Shown: positions 1 to 9,116, counted from the first letter of the stretch. The stretch: 64,000 nt of DNA from DASRHK01 sp963776465 (GCA_963776465.1 CAVZMV010000002.1:1240001-1304000); one strand, 5' to 3'. The notes: generated from the letters alone by a model not told the origin. A program made the numbers and translations.

Positions 1-1
1 C

Positions 2-1075
2 CAGAATGTTTCGCGCAATACGCTTACGCGCGCGCCCGGCCTGCCGCAGCAGCTGCGCTGCAACGACGGCGCGCCGGGCTGCATAAACAAGGCGCTGAAG
101 ACGCCTTGGTTCATCGCCTTCGGCAACCACGACGGCTACGTGCGCGGCACGGTGCCGCTCGGCATCGAGGCCAATGCGATCGCCGAGTCCGTCGGCCGCC
201 ACATCATGCTCGACCAGCACGAGTTCATCGACGAGTTCTTCTACACCAAGGCCAGCCCCGGCCCGGTCGGCCACGGCTTCAACCACGTCGACTTCCTGCG
301 GGCGATCGACGGCAACACGCGCAACGACGGCTACTACGCGATGACGGGCGGCGCGGGCAAGGTGCGCCTGATCGTGCTGAACACCATCATCGACGGGCGG
401 ATGCCGCGCATCCCGATCGACGTGCTGCGCAATCCTTTCGCGCTGTCCGACGGCACCATCGACGCCGCCCAGTTCGCCTGGATGAAGGCTGAGCTCGCCA
501 AGGCGCGGGCGAACCATCAGCTGGTGCTGGTGTTCTCGCACCACCCCGACCTCACCTTCGCCGAGTACGGCACCTTCAAGGCGCTGATCCCGGTCGAGGT
601 GACGGCCGCGCAGCTGGACGCGGAGCTCGCGAGCTGGCCCAACGTCGTCGCCTGGGTCGCCGGCCACACGCACCGCCATCGCGTGCGCGCGTTCAAGGTC
701 ACGGCCGGCGTTGGCAGCAACGGAACGATCAGCGCGCCGGTCGCCTGCAAGGGTCCCGGCGCATGCAGGGGTTTCTGGCAGATCGAAACCGCCTCGCTGA
801 TCGATTTCCCGCAGGAGCAGCGCCTGATCGAGGTGTTCGACAACGGCGACGGCAGCGGCACCATCCGCGGGCCCGTGCTGACGCACGGCTTTGAGAAAGC
901 CAAATACCTGGCCGAGCGCGACGATCGCTGCCAGCTGTACCTGTCCGATCCGCAGGCGGTCGCCGCCGGCATCACCGAGGCGGGCTTGAACGCGCTCTGT
1001 CTGCAGGGCGGTACGCGCCAGGGCGAGGCGATCGATCGCAACGTCGAGCTGATGTTCCGCATGCCGACGTTCTAG
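2..1075 (+). CDS. Metallophosphoesterase (calcineurin-like), 5' end outside the window
   Basis: The reading frame is open from base 2, so the start and the first metal-binding motifs lie upstream of the window. The visible 357 residues hold the family motifs GNHDG near the left edge, SHHPD in the middle and GHTHRHR further on; in calcineurin-like phosphoesterases these bind the two active-site metal ions. The enzyme should hydrolyse a phosphoester or pyrophosphate bond. Substrate and cellular location cannot be told because the N-terminus, where any signal peptide would sit, is missing. Cysteine pairs in the visible part (for example CNDGAPGC near the start) would fit an exported protein. Family call is firm; the specific function is unknown. 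Confidence 0.85.
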   Translation, partial: QNVSRNTLTRAPGLPQQLRCNDGAPGCINKALKTPWFIAFGNHDGYVRGTVPLGIEANAIAESVGRHIMLDQHEFIDEFFYTKASPGPVGHGFNHVDFLRAIDGNTRNDGYYAMTGGAGKVRLIVLNTIIDGRMPRIPIDVLRNPFALSDGTIDAAQFAWMKAELAKARANHQLVLVFSHHPDLTFAEYGTFKALIPVEVTAAQLDAELASWPNVVAWVAGHTHRHRVRAFKVTAGVGSNGTISAPVACKGPGACRGFWQIETASLIDFPQEQRLIEVFDNGDGSGTIRGPVLTHGFEKAKYLAERDDRCQLYLSDPQAVAAGITEAGLNALCLQGGTRQGEAIDRNVELMFRMPTF

Positions 1076-1147
1076 CGCGAGCGTGGGCCTGCGGCGCGAC
1101 AGTGCCGCAGGCTACAATCGATTCACGACCATACGGGGGGACTCCAC

Positions 1148-1552
1148 ATGACCGGCATGACCGCGTTATTGCTGTTCGCAGCCTGGACGCTCGTCCTGAT
1201 GTTCATCTACGTCAACTACCGGGTGCTGCTGACGCTCACCGGCAAGAAGCCGGCGAATTCCTGGCCGCGCGGCCAGCCGACCGACGATCCCCCGTTCATC
1301 ACGCGCGTGCACCACGCGCATCTCAACGCCGTCGAGAACCTGCCGGTCTTCGCGGCGATCGTCCTTGCGGCCTTCGCGCTCGACAAGATGGCGGTGGTCG
1401 ACGCGGTCGGCGCCTACGTCCTGTACCTGCGCCTGGCGCAGAGCACCGTCCACATGATCAGCATCAGCGCCACGGCAGTGTTCATCCGCGCCGTGTTCTT
1501 CACGCTGCAGGCGCTGCTGTTCCTCTACATGATCTGGGGCGTGCTGCACTGA
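1148..1552 (+). CDS. MAPEG family membrane protein
   Basis: A 134-residue protein with about four hydrophobic segments. The stretch HHAHLNAVENLPVFAA matches the conserved arginine/histidine and E-N-x-P-x-F pattern of MAPEG proteins (membrane-associated proteins in eicosanoid and glutathione metabolism). Bacterial members are inner-membrane proteins, some with glutathione transferase activity; the substrate here is unknown. A G-rich ribosome binding site precedes the ATG. It stands just upstream of sanA on the same strand, 39 bases apart, so the two could be cotranscribed. A TACAAT hexamer about 30 bases before the start is a possible -10 box. Confidence 0.8.
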   Translation: MTGMTALLLFAAWTLVLMFIYVNYRVLLTLTGKKPANSWPRGQPTDDPPFITRVHHAHLNAVENLPVFAAIVLAAFALDKMAVVDAVGAYVLYLRLAQSTVHMISISATAVFIRAVFFTLQALLFLYMIWGVLH

Positions 1553-1591
1553 CGCCCGCGCAGGCCCGATCCCCAGCGAGGCTTCGCTAGC

Positions 1592-2248
1592 ATGCGTCCC
1601 AGCGTGAAGCGGGCGATCCGGCGTGCACTGCTCGTCGGCGTGGCGGCCGCGATCCTCGCCGTGATCCTGGCCAACCGCTGGGTCATCAACAGCAGCGACG
1701 CCTACATCTACGACACCTGGTCGCTGCTGCCGGAGACCGACGTCGGCATCGTGCTCGGCACCAGCGCCTTCACCCGCGGCGGCAAGTCCAACGCGCACTT
1801 CGCCGGCCGCCTGCACGCGGCGGTGGAGCTCTACCAGATCGGCAAGATCAAGAAGATCATCGTCTCCGGCGCCAACCCCGACTCGACCTACAACGAGCCG
1901 CGCAAGATGTGGCAGGAGCTGACGCGCCAGGGCGTGCCGTCCGCGGACATCACCATGGATTTCGCCGGCTTCCGCACGCTGGACAGCATCGTGCGCGCGC
2001 AGCAGGTGTTCGGGCTGCAGCGCGCGATCATCATCACCCAGCGCTATCACGCCTACCGCGCCGTGTTCATCGGCAAGAAGCTCGGCATGGACGTGGTCGC
2101 CTACGCGGCGCCTGGCGAGGAGCCCGGCTTCGACCTGCGCCTGACGGTGCGCGAATGGCTGGCACGGCTGCGCGTGGTGCTCGACATCTTCCTGCTGCAG
2201 ACCCAGCCCAAGTTCCTCGGCGAGCCGGTCAACGTCGAATCGACGTAG
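1592..2248 (+). CDS. sanA: SanA/ElyC-like DUF218 envelope protein
   Basis: A 218-residue protein with one N-terminal membrane anchor (about residues 12-28) and a DUF218 domain. Signature stretches are IVLGTSAFTRGGKSN, KKIIVSGANPDSTYNEP, FAGFRTLDSIVRA and ITQRYHAYRAVFIGKKLG, which follow Escherichia coli SanA closely. SanA affects the envelope barrier to vancomycin and is linked to peptidoglycan or polysaccharide intermediates; its biochemical reaction is not established. The catalytic-like domain should face the periplasm. The next gene, a lipoprotein, follows on the same strand after 68 bases. Confidence 0.85.
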   Translation: MRPSVKRAIRRALLVGVAAAILAVILANRWVINSSDAYIYDTWSLLPETDVGIVLGTSAFTRGGKSNAHFAGRLHAAVELYQIGKIKKIIVSGANPDSTYNEPRKMWQELTRQGVPSADITMDFAGFRTLDSIVRAQQVFGLQRAIIITQRYHAYRAVFIGKKLGMDVVAYAAPGEEPGFDLRLTVREWLARLRVVLDIFLLQTQPKFLGEPVNVEST

Positions 2249-2316
2249 CTTGCGGTGCCCTGGCAGCTGCACTAGCCTCGGTCCCCCGGGCCACTCTGTC
2301 CGCAGGAGCAAATCCC

Positions 2317-2901
2317 ATGGCTACCCGTTTCCAGTTCCGTTCGCTGCTGCAGGTTGGCATCCTTTCCATCGCCGCCGCCCTGGTCTCGGCGTGCGGCGGC
2401 GGTTATGACGACGACGACTCCATCCACGTGTCGGGTACGGTGCACAGCGTCGTCACCGATGCGGTTCAGGCCTCCCGCGACTACATCGTGCTGGACGCCG
2501 ACAACATCGCCGCCGACCCGGTCGCCTCCGGCAAGTCGGATTCCAACGGCAGCTACGAGTTCAACCTCAAGGGCATCCTGCGGATCGTCATCGTCTTCCC
2601 GCCGGTGAGCACGCCGACCAGCGACCCGCGAAGCAGCGGCCTGCTGTCACTCACCGAGGGCTACACCACCAAGCCGCTGAACGACGTCACCGATCTCGCC
2701 TGCCAGGCCGGCGTCACCGCCATCACGCAAGGCGCGGTCGAGTCCGAAGACATGGATGCGGTGCGCATCGCCAACCTCGAGCTCGCGGCGGCGCAGGTGA
2801 TCTCCGAGGACGATCCCGACTTCACCAATACCGACGAGATGAGCGCGGCGGTTCAGCGCGTGCGCGATCTCACCGACGACGGCGACCACCCGCCGGCTTG
2901 A
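2317..2901 (+). CDS. Putative lipoprotein, unknown function
   Basis: A 194-residue protein starting at an ATG that follows an AGGAG ribosome binding site. The N-terminus is a lipoprotein signal ending in a VSAC lipobox followed by GGG, so the mature protein should be lipid-anchored. An acidic patch (YDDDDS) comes next, then a short beta-rich region (SIHVSGTVHSVVTDAVQ) resembling carboxypeptidase-regulatory-like folds, with a D-SNGSYEF pattern. No catalytic motif is seen. Its last 49 bases overlap the 3' end of the convergent glpD gene, which is unusual. Function unknown. Confidence 0.7.
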   Translation: MATRFQFRSLLQVGILSIAAALVSACGGGYDDDDSIHVSGTVHSVVTDAVQASRDYIVLDADNIAADPVASGKSDSNGSYEFNLKGILRIVIVFPPVSTPTSDPRSSGLLSLTEGYTTKPLNDVTDLACQAGVTAITQGAVESEDMDAVRIANLELAAAQVISEDDPDFTNTDEMSAAVQRVRDLTDDGDHPPA

Positions 2902-4481
2902 ACCGCGGCGATCTGCCGCTCGATCTCCGTCGCGTCCCAGCTGAGCTCCGGCGCCATCAGGCGCGCAGCTTGCTCGAGCCACGATTTGTCGTGGCGCACG
3001 AGCAGCGACAGCGGCATGCGGCGCCGGACGACGTCGGCCAGGCCTCGCGCCATCTCGTCGCGCACCGCCAGGATCACCTCGGCTTTCAGGAACGGCGCCT
3101 GCGGATGCAGCCGCTCGCGCCAGTCAGGGTTCTCCGCGAAAAGCTCGAGCAGCCGCGGCAATTGCGTCCCGTGGCGCAGCGACAGCCAGTGCGCGGCTTC
3201 CGGGTCCAGGCCGCGGTCGCAGAGCGCGCTCATCGCCTCGGCCTGCCAGCCGTCGAACTCGTTGACGGGCGCGCCGGGCAACGGCCGCTTGTGCGTCTGG
3301 CTCGGCATGCGATCCTTGCCGAGCATTTCCAGCACGCGGTCGACGATGTCGACCGAATCGCAGCGACCCGTGGTGAACTTGCCGCCCAGCGGCATGATCA
3401 GTCCGGGCTTTGGCTCCAGGATCACGAACTCGCGCGTCACTCGCGAGAGATCGCCCGTGTCCTCCGGCTGCAATGAGCGCACGCCGGCGTAGCTCCCCAG
3501 GATGTCGGCTTCGGTCCAGCGCAGGCCCGGCAGCCGGAAGTTGACTGCGTCGACGAGGTAACGCGTCTCTTCCGGCGTGACCACTGCCTGCGCGGGGTCG
3601 GACACCTCGGACTCGGTGGTGCCGACGAGCGTGCGCCCGTACCACGGGATGACGAAGAACACGCGGTCGTCGTGCGCCGCGCCGAGCAGGAACGCGTCGG
3701 CGCATCCGGGAATCGCGGGGAACAGCAGGTGAATGCCCTTGACCAGCTTCACGGGCGGGGCGGCCTCGCCCAGCAGCTCGCGCGCCCAGGGCCCGGCCGC
3801 GTTGACGACGCAGCGCGCGGAGACGTCGAAGCGCTCGCCCGATTCGGCGTCGGCGAGCGTGGCGCCGATGACCGCGTCGCCATCCTGGAGGAGTGCCGTC
3901 GCCCTGACGCGATTGGCACAGATCGCGCCTGCCGCCTGCGCCGCCGCGACCACGACCATCGTCATGCGCGCATCGTCGTCCTGGCAGTCGCCGTAGCGCA
4001 GACCGCCGCGCAGGCCGTCGTCCTTGAGATACGGATGCAGCGCGTGCAAGCGCCGCCGCGAGTACGACTTGTAACGCGGCACCGGCTGCTTGCCGGTGGC
4101 AAGGAAGTCGTAGAGGGTCAGGCCCGCGAGCAGCTGCAGACGTCCGACGCGCGCGCCCTTCCATACCGGCACGATGAAGTTGAGCGGGCGCACCAGGTGC
4201 GGCGCGATCTGGAACAGCACGCGGCGCTCCGCGAGCGCGTGGCGCACCAGCTTGAACTCGTAGTTCTCCAGGTAGCGCAGCCCGCCGTGGATCAGCTTGG
4301 AGGATCGCGACGAGGTGCCGCTGGCCCAGTCGTCGCGCTCGACCAGCGCCACCTTCAGCCCGCGCAGCGCGGCGTCGTATGCGGTCCAGGCGCCATAGAT
4401 GCCGCCGCCGATCACCAGCAGGTCGAAGGGCTGGCCACGCAGGCCAGCGACGTTGCGGATCAGCGGGAAGGGAGAGGGCAT
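2853..4481 (-). CDS. glpD: Glycerol-3-phosphate dehydrogenase (FAD, aerobic type)
   Basis: A 542-residue FAD protein that should oxidise sn-glycerol 3-phosphate to dihydroxyacetone phosphate and pass electrons to quinone at the inner membrane. The N-terminal dinucleotide-binding motif GGGIYG is at residues 25-30, followed by SSRSSKLIHGGLRYLENYEF, a hallmark of this family, and the later GTTESEV and YAGVRSL segments. It is somewhat longer than E. coli GlpD. It is last in a minus-strand operon fadE-SDR-glpD with a gap of only 4 bases from the SDR gene, linking acyl-chain and glycerol-backbone use. No glycerol kinase or GlpF is nearby. Its 3' end overlaps the convergent lipoprotein gene by 49 bases. 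Confidence 0.93.
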   Translation of the reverse strand: MPSPFPLIRNVAGLRGQPFDLLVIGGGIYGAWTAYDAALRGLKVALVERDDWASGTSSRSSKLIHGGLRYLENYEFKLVRHALAERRVLFQIAPHLVRPLNFIVPVWKGARVGRLQLLAGLTLYDFLATGKQPVPRYKSYSRRRLHALHPYLKDDGLRGGLRYGDCQDDDARMTMVVVAAAQAAGAICANRVRATALLQDGDAVIGATLADAESGERFDVSARCVVNAAGPWARELLGEAAPPVKLVKGIHLLFPAIPGCADAFLLGAAHDDRVFFVIPWYGRTLVGTTESEVSDPAQAVVTPEETRYLVDAVNFRLPGLRWTEADILGSYAGVRSLQPEDTGDLSRVTREFVILEPKPGLIMPLGGKFTTGRCDSVDIVDRVLEMLGKDRMPSQTHKRPLPGAPVNEFDGWQAEAMSALCDRGLDPEAAHWLSLRHGTQLPRLLELFAENPDWRERLHPQAPFLKAEVILAVRDEMARGLADVVRRRMPLSLLVRHDKSWLEQAARLMAPELSWDATEIERQIAAVQAGGWSPSSVRSRTR

Positions 4482-4485
4482 CGCC

Positions 4486-5163
4486 TCACTTGTAGACCTT
4501 CTCCACGTCGAAGTGCCCCTTCGGCTGCCGATGCAGCTGCATGTACGATTCGGCGATGCGGCGCGGGTCGAAATGGGTGCCGCGCTGCACGAACCCGTAG
4601 ACCGTGACAGTGGCGACGTGGATGTCGAAGGCGCCCAGCTCCTGCGCCAGCGAGTAGGTGAGGTTGCGCAGCGCCGCCTTGCCCAGCGACAGCGACGAGT
4701 ATTCCGCCGCAGGCTCGTAGGCGAAGCTGCCGCCGGTGAACAGGATGGTGCCGCGACGCTTGGCCTTCATGTGCTCCGCCACGCATTGCGCGGCCACCAG
4801 CGCGCCGCCGACGTTGACGCGGAACTCCTCGATCAGCGCCGACGTCTTCAGCGTCGACGGCTTGGCGCGCACGCCGCTGGCGGCGTTGTAGATGAGCACG
4901 TCGGCGGGCCCGAGCTCGGCATGGGCACGATCGATGGCCGCGCGCAGCGCCGCCTCGTCGCCGGCATCGGCGCTGAACGCGCGCGCCCGCCGGCCGAGCT
5001 TGGAGATCTCCAGCAGGAACTCGGCGAACTTTGAGATCGAGCGCGCGATCAGCGCGATGTCGTAGCCCTCGGCCGCGAAGGCCAGCGCCAGGGCCTCGCC
5101 GATGCCGGGGCCGGCGCCGACGATGACGCAGGTCTTGGCGGCGGGGGCGTGCCTGGTCGTCAT
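4486..5163 (-). CDS. Short-chain dehydrogenase/reductase, atypical active site
   Basis: A 225-residue SDR-fold protein. The nucleotide-binding motif GAGPGIG is at residues 16-22, consistent with NAD(P) binding. The classical NNAG is replaced by YNAAS, and at the usual Tyr-x-x-x-Lys site the protein reads LSLGK, so the lysine is present but the catalytic tyrosine position is leucine. It may therefore use another residue or lack classical oxidoreductase activity. The start ATG overlaps the fadE stop codon (ATGA), and glpD follows 4 bases downstream, so all three should be one transcript. Fold is clear; the reaction is unknown. Confidence 0.8.
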   Translation of the reverse strand: MTTRHAPAAKTCVIVGAGPGIGEALALAFAAEGYDIALIARSISKFAEFLLEISKLGRRARAFSADAGDEAALRAAIDRAHAELGPADVLIYNAASGVRAKPSTLKTSALIEEFRVNVGGALVAAQCVAEHMKAKRRGTILFTGGSFAYEPAAEYSSLSLGKAALRNLTYSLAQELGAFDIHVATVTVYGFVQRGTHFDPRRIAESYMQLHRQPKGHFDVEKVYK

Positions 5164-7586
5164 GCGCGAGCCGCCAGCTCGCCCGCGTCGAACTCGTCGA
5201 CTCTGCACACGGCTTCGACCTGCTCCAGGGTTTCCATCAGCGTCCGCGCTTCGGTCTCGTCGATGACGCCGCGCGTCACCGCCTCGGCGATCCGCTCGCG
5301 CGGATGGACTTCGCGCAGGATGCCATCGCGTGCCGATTTCTGCAGCCGCCGCTCCAGCGGCTCGGCGGCGATGACCTTGGCCAGCGTCGACTCCAGCAAC
5401 GCCGCGGCCTGCGTTCCACCCACGGGTCGGAAGCACGGCGCCAGCAGCCGCTGGCGCGTGCCGCCGCTGACCTGCAGCGCCGCGGCGATCTGCGCGCTCA
5501 GCGCGTCGCTGGTCAGGATGCTGCGGCGGCTGAACGGCATCACCAGCAGACGCAGCAGCCAGGCCGCCGGGCGATGGGGAAGGTGGCGCAGCACGCCGTC
5601 GATGTCCTGCTCGATGGCGCAGGCGGCGCGCGCGCAGACCCACTGCAGCAGCGGCCATTCCTCCGCGGGACGGCCTTCGTCCTCGTAGCGCTTGAGCACC
5701 GCGCTCATCACGTACAGCTGCGTCAGCACGTCGCCGAGGCGTGCCGAGATCGACTCGCGGAATTTCAGGGTGCCGCCGAGCAGCGCCATGCAGGCGTCCG
5801 CCAGCAGCGCGAGGTTGGCGCTGTAGCGGTTGATCGCCTGGTAGTAGCGCCGCGACGGGCCGAACACCGGTGCGTCGGACAGGCGCGTGGTGAAGCCGAG
5901 CACGAACGAGCGCGCCGCGTTGGAGAACACGTGACCGATGTGCGCCCAGAACGCGGCGTCGAACTGCTGCAGCGCCGCGGCGGCGTTGCCCTCGCGCACG
6001 GCTTCGATCTCGCGCAGCACGTAAGGATGGCAGCGCATCGCGCCCTGGCCGAACAGGATCAGCCCGCGCGTGAGGAGGTTGGCGCCCTCCACCGTGATGG
6101 CGATGGGCGATCCCTGGAATCCGCGCGCCAGGTAATTGCTCGGCCCGAGCATCACGCCCTTGCCGGCGTGCACGTCCATCGCGAGCTTCCAGACGCGCTG
6201 TGCCGTTTCCGTGCAGTAGCTCTTGGCGATCGCCGAGGGTACCGCCGGCCGCTCACCCAGGTCCACGGCGTTGGCGGTGAACGTGCGCGTCGCATCGCAC
6301 GCATAAGCAAGCGCGCCGATCTCCGCGAGCGCGTCGGCCACCACCTCGAACGAGCCGATCGGCATGCCGAACTGCCGGCGGATGCGCGCGTAGGCACCGC
6401 TGAATCCCGCCGCGGCCAGCGCGCCGCCGGTGGCGTTGGAGGGCAGGCTGATCGAGCGACCGACCGCGAGGCACTCCATCAGCATCCGCCAGCCCTGGCC
6501 TGCCATGTCCGGTCCACCGATGATCAGGTCCAGCGGCACGAAGATGTCGCGGCCGCGCACCGGACCGTTCATGAACGGGTTGTCCAGCGGCAGGTGGCGC
6601 TTGCCGATCTCCAGGCCCGGCGTCGAGCGCGGGATCAGCGCGCAGGTGATGCCGACGTCCTCGTTCTTGCCGAGCAGGTGATCCGGATCGCGCAGCCGGA
6701 AGGCAAGGCCCACGACCGTCGCGACCGGCGCCAGCGTGATGTAGCGCTTGTCGAACGTGAGCTTCATGCCCAGCGTTTCCTTGCCTTTCCAGCTGCCGCG
6801 GCAGACGACGCCCTTGTCGGGAATGCCGGCGGCGTCGGAGCCCGCCCACGGAGAGGTCAATCCGAAGCAGGGGACCTCGTCGCCGCGCGCCAGTCGCGGC
6901 AGATAGTGGTTCTTCTGCTCGTCCGTTCCGTAGCGCAGCAGCAGCTCTGCCGGTCCCAGGGAGTTGGGCACGGCGACGATCGATGAGGCAGTGATGCCGC
7001 CGGCGCTGCTGGCGACGCGCGCCAGGATCGCCGAGTGCGCGGTGGCGGAGAACTCCAGCCCGCCGAAATGCCGCGGGATGATCAGCCCGAAGAACTTGTG
7101 CTGTTTCAAGAACACCCAGGCCTCGGGCGGGATGTCGTGATCCTTCGACGTGATGCGCCACTCGTCGAGCATCGCGCAGAACTCGTTGACCGGCCCGTCG
7201 AGGAACGCCTGCTCCTCGGGCGAGAGCTTCGGCTTGCTGATCGACGTGAACCGCTGCCAGTCCGGCCGCCCGGAGAACAGCTCGCCGTCCCACCACACCG
7301 TGCCGGCTTCCAGGGCGATGCGCTCGGTGTCGCTGATCGTCGGCAGCACGCCGCGGAAGAGCTCGAGCGCCGGGCGTGTCAGCCACTCCTGGCGCAGCGC
7401 GACGACGTTGAGCGGCACCGCCGCCGCGAAGAACAAGAGCAGCCAGAGAAAGAACAGGCCGCCGCTGCCGCCGCTGATGCCGTAGCACAGGATCAGCAGG
7501 CCGAGCGTCGCGGTCGTCGCACGGATGCCCGCGCGCTGGTAGGCCAGGGCGAGCAGGGTGAGGAGGAGTAACAGGAACCAGAACAT
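5160..7586 (-). CDS. fadE: Acyl-CoA dehydrogenase, FadE type
   Basis: An 808-residue protein, the length expected for gammaproteobacterial FadE. It starts with hydrophobic membrane segments (roughly residues 1-60) and continues with an acyl-CoA dehydrogenase core containing FGLTSPWAGSDAAG, FMNGPVRGRDIFVP and GNLLTRG-like stretches such as EGANLLTRGLILFGQG. FadE catalyses the first, FAD-dependent step of fatty acid beta-oxidation, making trans-2-enoyl-CoA at the inner membrane. It is the first gene of a minus-strand operon with the SDR and glpD. No FadR-like operator was recognised upstream. Confidence 0.93.
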   Translation of the reverse strand: MFWFLLLLLTLLALAYQRAGIRATTATLGLLILCYGISGGSGGLFFLWLLLFFAAAVPLNVVALRQEWLTRPALELFRGVLPTISDTERIALEAGTVWWDGELFSGRPDWQRFTSISKPKLSPEEQAFLDGPVNEFCAMLDEWRITSKDHDIPPEAWVFLKQHKFFGLIIPRHFGGLEFSATAHSAILARVASSAGGITASSIVAVPNSLGPAELLLRYGTDEQKNHYLPRLARGDEVPCFGLTSPWAGSDAAGIPDKGVVCRGSWKGKETLGMKLTFDKRYITLAPVATVVGLAFRLRDPDHLLGKNEDVGITCALIPRSTPGLEIGKRHLPLDNPFMNGPVRGRDIFVPLDLIIGGPDMAGQGWRMLMECLAVGRSISLPSNATGGALAAAGFSGAYARIRRQFGMPIGSFEVVADALAEIGALAYACDATRTFTANAVDLGERPAVPSAIAKSYCTETAQRVWKLAMDVHAGKGVMLGPSNYLARGFQGSPIAITVEGANLLTRGLILFGQGAMRCHPYVLREIEAVREGNAAAALQQFDAAFWAHIGHVFSNAARSFVLGFTTRLSDAPVFGPSRRYYQAINRYSANLALLADACMALLGGTLKFRESISARLGDVLTQLYVMSAVLKRYEDEGRPAEEWPLLQWVCARAACAIEQDIDGVLRHLPHRPAAWLLRLLVMPFSRRSILTSDALSAQIAAALQVSGGTRQRLLAPCFRPVGGTQAAALLESTLAKVIAAEPLERRLQKSARDGILREVHPRERIAEAVTRGVIDETEARTLMETLEQVEAVCRVDEFDAGELAARA

Positions 7587-7659
7587 GCGCGAATGGGGTG
7601 TCCGCCGCAGTGGCGGCGAATTGTCGCACGGCCCCGCGGATCTTTTGCAGCAGCCGTCG

Positions 7660-8541
7660 CTAGAAGTTGGGAACGAAGGACGCGCGGCTGGCGCCGGCGA
7701 CGTGTTTCAGATGGCGCGCAAACCGGCGCGCCTCGCCTTTGGAGCCCAGGCCGCGGACGACGACCAGGTAATGCTCATCCGCCGGCTCGACCAGCTCGGA
7801 CGCGTAGCCCTGGTCGGACAGGCGCTTCACTTCCTTGCGCGCGGCTTCGGCCGTGTCGAACGTCGCCACCAGGACCACGTACTTGCCGTCGGCGAAGGTG
7901 GTCACCTGGTCTTCGGCCATCTCGGTCTGCGCTGCCCAGCCTGGCAGCCGATCCTGCGGGGCCGGCACCAGCGGCAGCGGCGCCTTGCCGCGGGGCACGA
8001 CGAAAACGGTGCCGGCCTGGTCCATCGTCTGCGAGGGCTGGCCTTCCGTTGCGATCTGGATCCTGCCTTCCAGCAGGCAGATCAGGTCCTGTCGCGCGTC
8101 GGCCTTGCCCCACAGATCGGTGCCGCGCACGCCGGCGGTCGCCACGCCGATCTGCACCTGCACGTCGCGCTTGCTCTGCCTCCCGAGCGCGCGGGTGGTG
8201 AAGCGAAACGCGCCCCGAACCACCTTCATGATGCTGGTGAACACGCGATCGTCCTCGTTGACCTCGAGTTGTGGAATCTGGAAGTCGGCGTTCTCGCCGA
8301 GCTTGACGATGCTGTCCTCCGCCAATTCGATGTGCACGCGACCGCCAGCGCCGGTGAGGATGCGATCGTGCGGGCTCAGGAAGGCGCCGGCGGCGAGCGC
8401 TTCCTTGCTCGCGCCATGCTCGATCCAGGCCGGCGGTTGCACGGCCGTGACCCGCGCCAGCACCGTCCTTTCGGCGGCATGCGCCGAAGGTGTCATCAGA
8501 AGGGCGGCCAGAAGCAGTGCACACGTGCCGAGTGATCGCAT
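7660..8541 (-). CDS. Secreted FecR-domain protein with C-terminal SPOR domain
   Basis: A 293-residue exported protein. A signal peptide ends near SAHAAE. A FecR-like domain follows (about residues 25-165: ILTGAGGRVHIELAEDSIVKLGENADF and GVATAGVRGTDLW motifs). The C-terminal region (about residues 215-290: KYVVLVATFDTAEAARKEVKRLS, then LVVVRGLGSKGEARRFARHLK) looks like an SPOR repeat, which binds denuded peptidoglycan glycans. A periplasmic role tied to the cell wall is plausible. There is no FecI sigma factor or transmembrane segment, so classical FecR signalling is unlikely. It is followed on the plus side by ppa, which is transcribed in the same direction 13 bases upstream. Confidence 0.75.
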   Translation of the reverse strand: MRSLGTCALLLAALLMTPSAHAAERTVLARVTAVQPPAWIEHGASKEALAAGAFLSPHDRILTGAGGRVHIELAEDSIVKLGENADFQIPQLEVNEDDRVFTSIMKVVRGAFRFTTRALGRQSKRDVQVQIGVATAGVRGTDLWGKADARQDLICLLEGRIQIATEGQPSQTMDQAGTVFVVPRGKAPLPLVPAPQDRLPGWAAQTEMAEDQVTTFADGKYVVLVATFDTAEAARKEVKRLSDQGYASELVEPADEHYLVVVRGLGSKGEARRFARHLKHVAGASRASFVPNF

Positions 8542-8554
8542 ACGTCTCCCCCTT

Positions 8555-9103
8555 TTAGTACTTGAGCGCCACCGGCGATGCCTTGAAGCGCTCGATGCTG
8601 TCTACGATCATCTTCTTCGCGTCCTTGGGTCCGTCCCAGCCCTCGATCTTCACCCACTTGCCCTTCTCGAGGTCCTTGTAGTGCTCGAAGAAGTGCGCGA
8701 TCTGGTCGAGGATTGGCGCCGGCAGCTGCCGCACGGTGTCGACGTCGCGGTACAGCGGCGTCACCTTGTTGCTGGGCACCACCAGCAGCTTCTCGTCGCT
8801 GCCGGCTTCGTCCGTCATCAGCAGCACGCCGATGGGCCGGCAGTTGATGACGCAGCCGGGGATCAGGCGCACCGGCATCACCACCATCGCGTCCAGCGGA
8901 TCGCCGTCGCCGCACAGCGTGTGCGGCACGTAGCCGTAGTTGCAGGGATAGCGCATCGCCGTGGTCAGCATCCGGTCGACGAAGATGGCGCCGCTCTTCT
9001 TGTCGACCTCGTACTTCACCGGCTCGCTGTCGAGCGGGATCTCGATGATCACGTTGACGTCGTTGGGCACGTCACGGCCCGTCTTGACCAGCTCAAAGCT
9101 CAC
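8555..9103 (-). CDS. ppa: Inorganic pyrophosphatase (family I, soluble)
   Basis: A 182-residue protein starting at a GTG preceded by a G-rich stretch; upstream ATG codons lie in sequence with no family similarity. It hydrolyses pyrophosphate to two phosphates in the cytoplasm, pulling biosynthetic reactions forward. Family I signatures are visible: VIIEIPL, YPCNYGYVPHTLCGDGDPLDAMV with its acidic metal ligands, and IGVLLMTDEAGSDEK. A membrane H+-pyrophosphatase gene lies about 9 kb away, so this organism appears to have both a dissipating and an energy-conserving pyrophosphatase. Confidence 0.95.
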   Translation of the reverse strand: MSFELVKTGRDVPNDVNVIIEIPLDSEPVKYEVDKKSGAIFVDRMLTTAMRYPCNYGYVPHTLCGDGDPLDAMVVMPVRLIPGCVINCRPIGVLLMTDEAGSDEKLLVVPSNKVTPLYRDVDTVRQLPAPILDQIAHFFEHYKDLEKGKWVKIEGWDGPKDAKKMIVDSIERFKASPVALKY

Positions 9104-9116
9104 GCGTGGACCCCCA

